Source: Byssochlamys sp. IMV 00236
Taxonomy: Eukaryota > Ascomycota > Eurotiomycetes > Eurotiales > Thermoascaceae
Direction of reading: 5' to 3'
Length of the DNA: 64,000 nucleotides
Assembly: GCA_001931875.2 (NCBI GenBank)
Contig: MSJH02000792.1
Coordinates: forward strand, 124,001 to 188,000
The position numbers were made by a program, and so were the translations under genes. Positions within the stretch are counted from its first letter, which is position 1, and each line of letters begins with the position of its first letter. Below the pieces are notes generated by a model that saw nothing but the letters and a program-made list of their open reading frames with translations, was not told where the DNA came from and ran no database searches. This document shows, one piece after another, positions 55,290-64,000 of this stretch.

Positions 55290-58200
55290 GATGTCTGTAT
55301 AACGAGCGGTAGAGTGGGTGGAATGTCAAAGGGTAGTTCGTATTAAGGTGTATAGTACTTCTTTTGCTTCTCGCCAAGTAATATATGAACGAGAGAACAA
55401 GGAACCGTAACGAAGGAGTTCCTCGCAGATGACACTGGCGATCAATAACGACACGAAGATCCCATAAACTCTGGAGGGACAGAGCTTTTATGTATGTACC
55501 TGGCGGCGGTTAATTAGCATGGGCCCATCGCACAGTGTTCTGGTAACAGAGGCCAAGGCACCAGACTGCAACCGAATTGGTCTATCGGAACAATCAGACG
55601 TTCTGATTGCCTGTCTGCGATGTGTCCAGGTGGGCAATCATGGCTAGTTCGGAGGTTATTCTAATTCTGCTCCACGTCGTCGATGGACCATGATCCGTGA
55701 ACAGCATCAGTTCTGGGACGGCGAGCAGCACAGAACCGGTTCCACGGTACTCGCGGTGCAGGATTTCTACTCGTCTGTTCATGGATTGTTAAGGCCAGCC
55801 AATGGTGAATCATCTGCACATCAAGTCAGTGCTCCACTGAAACAAAAAGGTTTCCTGGAGGCTCTCGGCGGCTCCATCCAGTAGACCCAGAAGCGGATAC
55901 GATATATTGGATAGCCGTATCGAGAAATTTGAACTGGCGGAAATGAACTTCCTACTTTGGACCCAAAACAGACTAGACATTTGTGTAGAGATCATCTCTC
56001 TATACGCGGGTATAGAGACATTTCCCCTGTAGGTGATAGCAGGCATTTCCTATACACGCGTATCCACTGTATAGGCTGATGCTTGTTTTTTAGTAACCTG
56101 CAGGTGCTTACGGCGTATGCATGGACCGCCGTCCACTACGATAGCAAGCGACCTCTGATCTGGAGTAAGATGCATTATGACAGGAATGCAGAATGGCCGC
56201 CAGCTTAACTCCTCAGTGGAGTGCAGTTGTGAACATGTCCTTAGACGTTTCTACTGAAAACAGTCAAGTCTGAAATCATGAATCATTCATTCATGTTCCT
56301 TCGAGTTCCAGAAAAGGACGAAGGCGAAGAAGAAAGAATATTTAGAACAGTCTGGAGATTTTCGCAGTCAGACACTGTCGAGGATGCGGTAATCTCGACG
56401 CAATCTTGTGATGACCTTCGCAAGGCCAGCCAGATCCGGGTAACCTGTGCTGTGTTGGGCATCTCTTTACATTTGTGATGTTTCACCTCTACACAGGATC
56501 AATCTGTGGCGTGAAAGAGCTGTTTTCGAGAGATGGTCGGGGTAGCAGCAGGTGTTCGGTAGTACCGTGGCACCTTGAAGGCCGTCCACTCTCGCTTTGT
56601 GTGGTTTTCGCGGGGATTCCCCTCCGCAGGATTACCAGAATGGACGAGAACGAAGCTGTTGCCCGGTGGGTTGGGTCCCGAAACATGAGATGGTGACGAC
56701 TAATACTATAAGAATCGACCGACTAGGGCCAGAAAGGGCAGTGCAATTCTCCAATGGCAACTGCGTCTTCGTGGGGTGATCTCGACCATGGATGTGATGT
56801 CAAAGGCTTGTAGAGTATCGACTTTGAAGTGGAGATTCTAATCTGGATGCGAGCTGACAGACGGTTGTCCGATCCGGTGCGGCCTAACCCCTGGCCTGTG
56901 CATGTTATGTCTCAGATGATCCACGAGTTGGCAGCACGATCGAATCGCCACTCGACCTTCTGCCACCGGCGCAAGTTGATTGCTCACGCACCAGTCATGC
57001 TACATGTATTTTCCTCCAAGCAATCTTGGTGTTCAATCTGAGCGCGAAACATGTGGACGGTGCCCTGCCACAACGGTTGCAGTATTGGCGCCTGTCATTG
57101 AATTTTTGACACAAAAGCGCCATGGGAGCATGAGCTAGCGGGACCAGGTCCACGAATGAGAAGTATAGAGTAGTCAACTCTACCTCGACTCGTGGATGCG
57201 CGATCCACGGATGAGGCGGACGGGCAAAAAGCCCCATGGCGGCCATGAGTCCGGTCGGCTGTTCTTGGAACGTGGCGAGTGGCTGACGCTGTCAGGCAAT
57301 TGCAGGGCTAGAGTAGAAAGGGACAAGATTGAGTGTTAGCACAAGCGAGCTGGATGCTAAGAAAAAAAGAATGAGAGCAAAAAAAAGGTACGTACCGGAC
57401 ACATCGCAAATCGGATCCGATCGGATGAGATTCTGGATGGGTCGAATCGAAAAGCACTTCGCCCAGAGTGATCAGATCGTCGACACGATTACGAGAACGA
57501 GAGTAATCACAGTTGGTCCCTGGCCCGTTCTCTCCACAGCGGGACAAACATCGAGGCAAAAAGGTAAGGAACAGGACAAGCAGAATCACGGAAGATCTGG
57601 GATTGACTTTCTTCTCAACCCATTTCTCTCCGCCTTTCCGCTAACAGAAAACAGAAATAAATGCCTTTAGTGCTTGTACAGCACATAGACATACAACAAC
57701 TATCAGACAGGCCCTGACGACACCACATCACATCGTACGTTAATTATATCAGATCGAAGCCGCGAAGGGTAATCCTTCCGAGGCCGGATTTGTTGTTGTT
57801 GGGCCGCTAGAATAGGCCAACTCGCCTCGGATCGAGAAAGAGAGATGGATGATTATTAGTTCGAAAGATGTCTTGGAGTCATCATAAAATATTAACAATA
57901 TCGTCTCCGTACGTTTTCCGGTCATCCATCATGGCAGTTCTTGGTCTGTCGACGAAAACCGGGATAACCTGATCGGATTTCTGGGTCGACTAATTTACCC
58001 CTCCCCCGCTTTCAGGTGAATCAGGTCATGATTGACAAATCTTGGGTCGGGTTGTTCGATAGTACATAACAAAAATAGCCCTGGACAGGTCCATTCAAGA
58101 CTGAAGCGATGTCTAAATTGGCATTCGCGGTCGCAATATCGAGCAAATGCCTCTTGCAGACGTTTCTATAATATACGCAGTATGATCCGGGTCGCCACAA

Positions 58201-58429
58201 CAGCTAGAAGCACTGAGCAAGAATCTACCCCAGGCGACGCTCTTTAGTCCGTGCAGGTGCATAAGAGTCCTTCAAGAGGACTGGAGTAAGATGCAGGCAG
58301 AAGTTAATTTACCTGTGGGGAACAGTATCCAACTATCAGTGAGAAACGTGCGCGCCCCAAGGCCAGCCAGACGTCCCGGTGGTGTATGCCAGTGTCCTGC
58401 GGACAGGTAGCAGCGGATGGGTACGGTGT
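55290..58429. other. Three-kilobase gene-free interval
   Basis: No gene is supported; open frames are short on both strands and lack family motifs. The left 150 nt is the promoter side of the GPI-protein gene. Two short perfect inverted repeats lie close together at 55997-56018 and 56049-56075. The remainder looks like ordinary or degenerate intergenic sequence. Confidence 0.55.
55997..56075. repeat. Pair of adjacent short inverted repeats
   Basis: First hairpin: arms TCTCTATAC and GTATAGAGA (9 bp, perfect) with a 4-nt loop GCGG, 55997-56018. Second hairpin: arms CCTATACA and TGTATAGG (8 bp, perfect) with an 11-nt loop, 56049-56075. Both share the TATAC core. They could be the decayed ends of a small mobile element or a chance cluster. 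Confidence 0.6.
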
Positions 58430-60286
58430 TCAGTCGTCCTCGCCAGAGTCCAAATCGCTCATCCATCCCTGCTCGTATGTCTCACGGATCTCGCCGAGGC
58501 CGTTGACCAAGGCCTCTCGTTCATCGACGCCCACAGCTCGTCCTGCAATCGCTTGTAGAGCCTTGATTCGATCTGCCACCGCTGAGGTGGCTGCCAATGC
58601 TGCATGGACCTTGATGCCAGCTTCCGGCCTAGAATCAGCGAAGAGATTGCGGGGGAAGCTGTCAAGGATAGGAAGCCGCAAACCCGTATCGAACCTGGAA
58701 ATCATGCAGACCGTTAGTAACCGTTGCCCTACAAATGCCAAGGGACAGCAGCTGTGGGTTCATTTATTGCAGGAAGTATATTTTGTCGGTTATGGTGTCG
58801 TTGTGACTCAGGGGATCCATTTTTCGGTCGTACGTACCTTTGTAGTGTAGATTGCGAGTTAAACAGGCGCTGTCGCCGAGCAAGAGTGGAATTTTCAAGC
58901 CATGGTTCATCCGCTCTAGCAAATTCAAATCCACGAGCGACTTGGATCTCGTTGAAGGTGTGATGCCTTCCAGCAGGATCAATATAACTAAAGTTAATGT
59001 CAAATTTCGCATTCTCATCAATTCCATCGTCTTCTGACAAGGATCCGGCAGTTTCTGCTTCTGTACGCGATGATCCTGCCGGGTTTTCGCTGGCTTCTGG
59101 TACAATAGAGGCTTTCAATTCGAAGATTCTGTGCGTGCCGTCGTCACCCGCTAACGCAGCCTCGATGTCATGATATTGGCGAAGGCGAGAAGGCAGGGTG
59201 GCGGACTCGATTGCAGAGGTGATGAGTGCCGACTTGTACCATTCTGATTGTAGATCGATATTTAGGTAGGTTGGCAATGGATGAGGGGGGTCCATGATGG
59301 GCGTATACAAGGAAACTTGCGGCGAGATTGCAGAGATTGATTTTGCAACATTGATCGATCGGAGAATTTGCTTCTGCTGCATTTATGCATAAAATGTCAG
59401 TTTTCTCTCAAGTACTGAATGGTGTTCTGATTTACGTACCCGTTGGACCTTAGCACCATCTTCAAGGCCCCATAGCCATATGCTAGTTTTGCCATACTCG
59501 TCTCTGAGTCTATCAATATACCTCGCTGAAAACCCTCCCCAGGCGTCATCTGTCCCGGAGAATATCTGAAGGGCGCGCAGTTGGTCACATTCCTCTGCAA
59601 AAGGTCTGACGTCTCTATCCAAGAGATCATGCTCCTTGTCTAGATCTTTGAACAATTCTTCACCCACTTCCCAGTTCTCAAATGGCATCAATCGGGAATT
59701 CAACTCGTAATCATTCAGCTGGACAATAGAACGTGGGTGATAAAATACCCGGTTGAAATCAGACCAGTAACGAACCGTCTCCGAGGTCAGCGGAGGTGGG
59801 GTTAATCCCAGATCCAGGGACTTTTGATATTCACTCTGCGGGATCTGAGGTTGTTGTTGTATAACCTCGTTTCCGTCCCTGTTAAATTGGTATCAGCTCC
59901 GTTCACACACGATGCTTTTAGATAGATAATGTTCTAAACTGATCAAGCCCCGGCACTCACCATAGTCCTCTTGGCATGCTAGATTCCTCTTCCATTTGGT
60001 AAAGCGCATTGTATTTCTTAAGGGAACCAAAGCCACCTTTAAGGTCATAGATGATGGTTCTTGGAGTAAATGTCTCTGTCCCATCTGCTCCAAGACCAGG
60101 TCGGAAATGAACATCGTGGTTTACGGGTGACTCTTCGCCTTCATTGTATGTGAAGTAGGATTCCTGTGCATGTTAGGAATTCCACTCATTATAAAAGGCT
60201 ATACAGATTCTAACCTGGAGATTCCAGAAATGTGTTGCTACATAGTTGCTCCGTTGACCAAGCTGAAGTGTGATAATTTCATGCAT
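58430..60286 (-). CDS. DML1: DML1/Misato-type tubulin-like protein (505 aa)
   Basis: Five exons: 60286-60215, 60163-59961, 59878-59440, 59376-58838, 58694-58430, total 1518 nt. DML1/Misato is a tubulin/FtsZ-related protein of mitochondria, needed in yeast for mitochondrial DNA inheritance and partition. The N-terminus [20 protein letters not shown] is the family start, tubulin-like with an early Gln/Gly motif. Further signatures are [59 protein letters not shown] and [13 protein letters not shown]. The C-terminus ends in the conserved acidic [17 protein letters not shown]. Exon 4 can start at 59376 or 59373 (tandem CAG acceptors), which adds or removes one Gln. It diverges from the next gene over 671 nt. 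Confidence 0.94.
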
Positions 60287-60957
60287 CGTGACAACAGATA
60301 ATCCTCCGGGCGCAGGAACCGCCTTGATTTCTCGAAGATCACCAAAACTCCGAATCCTATAACGGCCTCAAGTTGCACTTAGATTGAGGGCTCGTATTGG
60401 ACAGACTCCAGTTCACAGCCTATCATGCAGCCACAACTGTAGGTATGTGATAATTCCAAATGTAGTAGACCGGTAACTTGCCCGCTCTGTCAGTGGTCTA
60501 CTGACTTGACTGGAAACGTCGCATATGCAGTAAATCAGGAGATGTTCATCAGTTAGTAACGTATGTTACTCTGTCCAGAATTCCACAGAGCTAGAGTAAG
60601 TGATACTTGCTCGAACACAGACCATATCGACAATTTGATTCTTGGCATCTGGCGTCACTAATGACTAAGCAATTATCATCACGTGAGATACAATGCCCTA
60701 AACCAATCATCAAACTTAAGTGGATTGTTGCTCCGGGCAACCGGCGATGGCCACCCCAAAGGCGGTAAACACAATCAACGCGGTCGATCAGGTGGAGTTC
60801 TCTGAACCTTTGACAGCCGTGCGCGACATCATTGACATTGACACAAGCGAGTGTCAGTTGAATATACACAAGAGCCATAGCTCGTTCTGTGTGCATGTGT
60901 CATGTTTACCAGGAGATTCTTATGACAGCAGTGAACACATCCCTCGAAGTATCAGCA
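60287..60957. other. Divergent intergenic region between DML1 and the coiled-coil gene
   Basis: Both 5' ends lie here, so the 671 nt must hold two promoters. A CAG-containing acceptor-like stretch (TTTACCAG, 60905-60912) lies shortly before the chosen start of the right-hand gene. A 5' intron in its leader is therefore possible but cannot be shown. Confidence 0.55.
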
Positions 60958-62916
60958 ATGGATTCTCCGTCCTTTCAGTCGCCCGCCTCGCCCAAGGGGG
61001 CTCTCTACCCCGTGTCGCCCGAACGAATGAATCAACAAAAACCGATGACCTCGCCATCAAGATCAACAGAATTGTTCCGATCAACTAGGAAGAATTCTGA
61101 TGTCCAAGCAAAGGTCGCTTTTATCAACGGCCTCTCGCGCAATGGAAGTCCAGTTCCGGCTTCCACCACACTTTCTTCGTCGAACTCTTCAGCTGCGCTT
61201 CAACGAGCCATCATTGGACGTGAAGAGGCCGAGTCGGCACTTGCAAATGTATCTTCACAGCTATCTGAAGCGCAGTCTCGAGAGAGGCGCTTGAGCGAAA
61301 GACTGGAGTCTCTTATGGAGGAGCTACACAACGCCAAAGAACGTCAGGCTCATGAGCGAACAGTCTTTGAGAAGGAAGTTAGAAAAGCAAGAAAGGAAGC
61401 ATTCAAGACCGGTTCTACACTGGTAAAGCTACAAGAGGAAATCAAAAACTCCAGGACGGAGATCAAGAGTCTGAGGGATGAACTCAAGGTGGAGAAGGAC
61501 GCCAAGGATAAAGCGAAGCAGGAAGCCTTCGAACGTGCCTACGCTCTGGCCGGCCTTACTGAGGAGCTGGAGGTTCTGAAAGGAAAGTTGCGGTCATTGG
61601 AAACAGATCGAATGACGGATAGTCATTCCGACGCTCTAGAAGCTAAGGCTCAAGAAATGGAGAAAGACAGTGCCGCAATGTCGGCTGCGGCCCAGGAACA
61701 TTCTTCATCTCTCACTCCAACGCCTCGCGGAGCAAAGAGAAGCCTTGATGGATGCGACAAGTCGCAGTTGTCTGGTTCAGTGACGGAAGCAGAGCAGCAT
61801 CATAGTGAGACCCCGCCGAAAAAACCGAGATTATCACACGGCGGATCTACCACGGCGGTCCCGGAGGTCCGGGAGGTCGAGGCTACAGAAGAAGAGGAGA
61901 ATATGGTCCAGCGGCTCAACTTTGAACTGTCTTGGGAAAGGCGGTTGAGACTCCAAGCGGAGGAAATGGTCCACTTCCTCAAGATGGAATGTCAGTTCAA
62001 ACAGTGCTCCTGCCGAATCGCGGAGAGCCAAGGACATGAATATGTGTATGACGTGAAATGGTACAACATGTGCAAGATCAGGGAAAAGAGAGAGGAGGCC
62101 GAGGCAGAGACCGACGCTGAAATCAAGAAACGGGCTCAGGCTGTGATGCCATCCCAAACCCAGGCTGAAAGCCTTACTCGCGCATCAACGCCGATTCAAG
62201 AAGTCAATGTTGAAGCTGGATCCACGGCGCAGACAGAAACATCGGATGAGCCGACCATAACGTTCTCTCCAAAAACGGGGACGTTCCGTGCTATCCCGTC
62301 ACCCATGCACAAATCACCACAGCGCATCGAGGAGCGATCTTCCTCGACACAGGCAGTACACTCAGCGCCGCAACCCCACTCACCTGTTCGCCATTTACCA
62401 ACTTCACCACTTGTTCCTGAGAACGAGAAAGGCCCGAAGAGTGCCCCAAATGCTCTTCGGCTTGATCCTCCTACCGAAGCAAAGTCAGCTGCGCCGTCCA
62501 CAGCACCTATCGAGCTTCCTCCCTCACTCTACGAGAACCTATTCGACAGACGCCACCAGGAATCTACGCCGCAGCCAGAGGTGGACCAAAAGGAAATGGT
62601 TAAGGAGAACGTTACCGTGACCAAGGTTCCCCTCCGTCCGGAGAATCATACACCGGTCCAAGACCTTTCCACTATTCCAGGAACACCTATTAGTCGAGAG
62701 GAGGCCTTGGCACAGATCAGAGCACGACGAGGTAGGGCTCGCAGCATGCCCAAAAGATGTGCGAGTGCGCTGGAAGGTTCAGTCCGTACCGGTGGCATGG
62801 GTACGGCTCCTGTTCGCGGACCGAAACGAATCCCAGGGGTGAATAACACAGACGCAAAAAGCGAGAGCGGCCTGAGTGAGCGGAGAGATCTCAGTGCTCC
62901 TGTCGGGAAGTACTAA
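60958..62916 (+). CDS. Coiled-coil protein with Ser/Pro-rich ends, function unknown (652 aa)
   Basis: Single exon as read. The N-terminus (MDSPSFQSPASPKGALYPVS) is rich in SP/TP sites. A long coiled coil covers about 65-210 (SALANVSSQLSEAQSRERR, SRTEIKSLRDELKVEKDAKD). A basic stretch PPKKPRL near 290 could be a nuclear signal. A compact conserved-looking segment at about 325-370 has FELSWERRLRLQAEEMVHFL followed by KMECQFKQCSCRIAESQG, with three close cysteines. The C-terminal third is disordered and contains TPISREEALAQIRARRGRAR near 590-610. The pattern suggests a cell-cycle or cytoskeleton-associated protein, but I do not recognise it. In-frame ATGs at 60889 and 60922 would lengthen it by 23 or 12 residues; 60958 is chosen because the sequence upstream is not protein-like. 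Confidence 0.7.
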   Translation: MDSPSFQSPASPKGALYPVSPERMNQQKPMTSPSRSTELFRSTRKNSDVQAKVAFINGLSRNGSPVPASTTLSSSNSSAALQRAIIGREEAESALANVSSQLSEAQSRERRLSERLESLMEELHNAKERQAHERTVFEKEVRKARKEAFKTGSTLVKLQEEIKNSRTEIKSLRDELKVEKDAKDKAKQEAFERAYALAGLTEELEVLKGKLRSLETDRMTDSHSDALEAKAQEMEKDSAAMSAAAQEHSSSLTPTPRGAKRSLDGCDKSQLSGSVTEAEQHHSETPPKKPRLSHGGSTTAVPEVREVEATEEEENMVQRLNFELSWERRLRLQAEEMVHFLKMECQFKQCSCRIAESQGHEYVYDVKWYNMCKIREKREEAEAETDAEIKKRAQAVMPSQTQAESLTRASTPIQEVNVEAGSTAQTETSDEPTITFSPKTGTFRAIPSPMHKSPQRIEERSSSTQAVHSAPQPHSPVRHLPTSPLVPENEKGPKSAPNALRLDPPTEAKSAAPSTAPIELPPSLYENLFDRRHQESTPQPEVDQKEMVKENVTVTKVPLRPENHTPVQDLSTIPGTPISREEALAQIRARRGRARSMPKRCASALEGSVRTGGMGTAPVRGPKRIPGVNNTDAKSESGLSERRDLSAPVGKY

Positions 62917-63670
62917 GCGTCTTTCGCCTTGGTAACGCAACAATGGATCCGCTGAATATACCTTTTGTCATTACGGAGTCCTTTACTGCTTCGATTCGTT
63001 TTACACACCGCTTCTGTCTTGTCTCTATTAGCCAGGCGCTGGGACTGCGTGTTCTTGGGTTTATTTTTTCGGAAAGGAAACTTATCGTTTTGCCTTGGCC
63101 TTCCTGGATCTTTCTCTTGTTTTGCACTTTTTCGTTCCATTCTTGGTTTGCTAAAAAGCCTTCTCTTCTTTATCTTTCACCGGCTTGCATGGGAGCGTTT
63201 TTGGAATCGGAGGCCGTATTCATCGGATTCCGGGCGTTATATATGGATCTTGTTTAGGGCCTTGGTTACGTCGTCTTTTCTTCTCGATACATATTTTTCG
63301 CCTTCTTTCATTGGACATGCTTGATATTCCTTTTGGGTCTCTTTACTTTTCTTGTGATTACTTCAGTTTTCTTGATATGGTGTCAAGTACTTTTTGTTGA
63401 ATGTGAACGATTTCAACCTTTCCAGGAAAAGAGTAGATTGCAGAAGTTCTCTATGTATCATATTTGTCTCGATGTAGAGAACTAGGTTTGTGTAGATCTC
63501 GCTTCACTCAAGTTAAGAAATGAAAGGGACTCGATGTCCAGCATCGTGAACATTGCATATGGGGTATTGCGGTGTACTTGATCGATCTGTGTCTTGCTCG
63601 CCATGATAACAACTGTCCTGCTATAAAGTGGAAGAATATGTACCAAATAATTCTGAAGGGCTGTCGGTGC
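62917..63670. other. Intergenic between two convergent genes
   Basis: T-rich sequence on the plus strand, in line with a 3' UTR. No coding frame is supported. Confidence 0.6.
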
Positions 63671-64000
63671 TTAGAGAATACGAATACCACAACATGTGAT
63701 TCGCGTTCCATCCACACGGGCCTTTCGACCCCACCAGAGTCGAAGGAGTTGGTCGACGAAGATCCGGTCCGTTTCGCTCCAGACATCCAGACCCATGTGA
63801 GCCATGTCTTCCGTTGTGATTGTCACCGGCTCCAGATCATCGTCTCCGTTTGCTCTGCGGCGCCGGGATTCTGAAAGTAGCGCAGTTTGGTCATCATCCG
63901 TAGATTGTCGGTTTACCGAGACGGTTTCATCGTCATCTTCGCCCGGTTCGTCTCGGTAGCTGGTTTCCGCCTCGTCATCAGCATCTTGTCTTGCCACGGC
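63671..64000 (-). CDS. C-terminal part of an unidentified gene, cut by the window edge
   Basis: The frame is open from the window edge to a stop at 63671, giving 109 residues. It begins acidic and polar (EPGEDDDETVSVN), then SESRRRRANGDDDLEPV, and ends in a compact hydrophobic block: MGLDVWSETDRIFVDQLLRL, WWGRKARVDGTRI, and the terminal CCGIRIL. The final block looks conserved rather than random, with Trp-rich helix-like spacing, but I do not recognise the family. The upstream part and the start codon lie outside the window, so an intron cannot be excluded either. Confidence 0.6.
   Translation of the reverse strand, partial: AVARQDADDEAETSYRDEPGEDDDETVSVNRQSTDDDQTALLSESRRRRANGDDDLEPVTITTEDMAHMGLDVWSETDRIFVDQLLRLWWGRKARVDGTRITCCGIRIL

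Noticed and set aside
1..64000. tRNA, rRNA and CRISPR features
   Set aside because: Scanning by eye for B-box-like GGTTCGANNCC with a matching acceptor stem found none in intergenic regions. Spaced direct repeats of CRISPR type are absent, and the genome is eukaryotic.

Overview
The window comes from a filamentous ascomycete, most likely Eurotiales (an Aspergillus-like genome). The evidence is short GT-AG introns (about 50-110 nt), a Pezizomycotina-type gene set (DIP2/CPS1-like acyl-AMP ligase, DUF4045-type gelsolin protein, RosA/NosA-like zinc-cluster factor, SAM+HMG-box protein) and typical fungal housekeeping orthologues. All assignments come from reading the sequence; no database search was run. 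Exon limits were set by joining GT-AG sites so that phases agree and family motifs continue across the junctions.

Layout. Positions 1-11.9 kb form a gene-poor accessory segment. It has two reconstructed regulator genes, both on the minus strand: a SAM+HMG-box protein (6 exons) and a short RosA/NosA-like Zn2Cys6 factor (3 exons). The rest is degenerate sequence, microsatellites, a poly-T run and a 20-N assembly gap. From 11.9 kb a dense, conserved region begins: D-arabinono-lactone oxidase, a 1668-aa gelsolin-repeat protein, ARL2 GTPase, a repeat-bearing GNAT protein, DRS1 DEAD-box helicase, LEU4 (2-isopropylmalate synthase) and a 1957-aa DIP2/CPS1-like protein. A 2.1-kb degenerate gap (38.7-40.8 kb) carries a broken Zn2Cys6 gene. 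Then follow RPS5, SDA1, a Dif1/Spd1-like ribonucleotide reductase regulator, LHS1 (ER Hsp70), an MFS transporter and a GPI-anchored wall protein. After a 3.1-kb gene-free stretch come DML1/Misato, an unidentified coiled-coil protein and the C-terminus of another gene cut by the window edge.

Shared themes. DRS1, SDA1 and RPS5 all serve ribosome production or function. LHS1 and the GPI protein belong to the secretory route. ARL2 and DML1 relate to tubulin-type biology. No secondary-metabolite cluster, CRISPR array, rRNA or tRNA was seen. The most unusual structure is the GPI-protein gene, in which successive symmetric phase-1 exons of 207, 207 and 201 nt each encode one copy of the wall repeat, so exon and intron were duplicated together.
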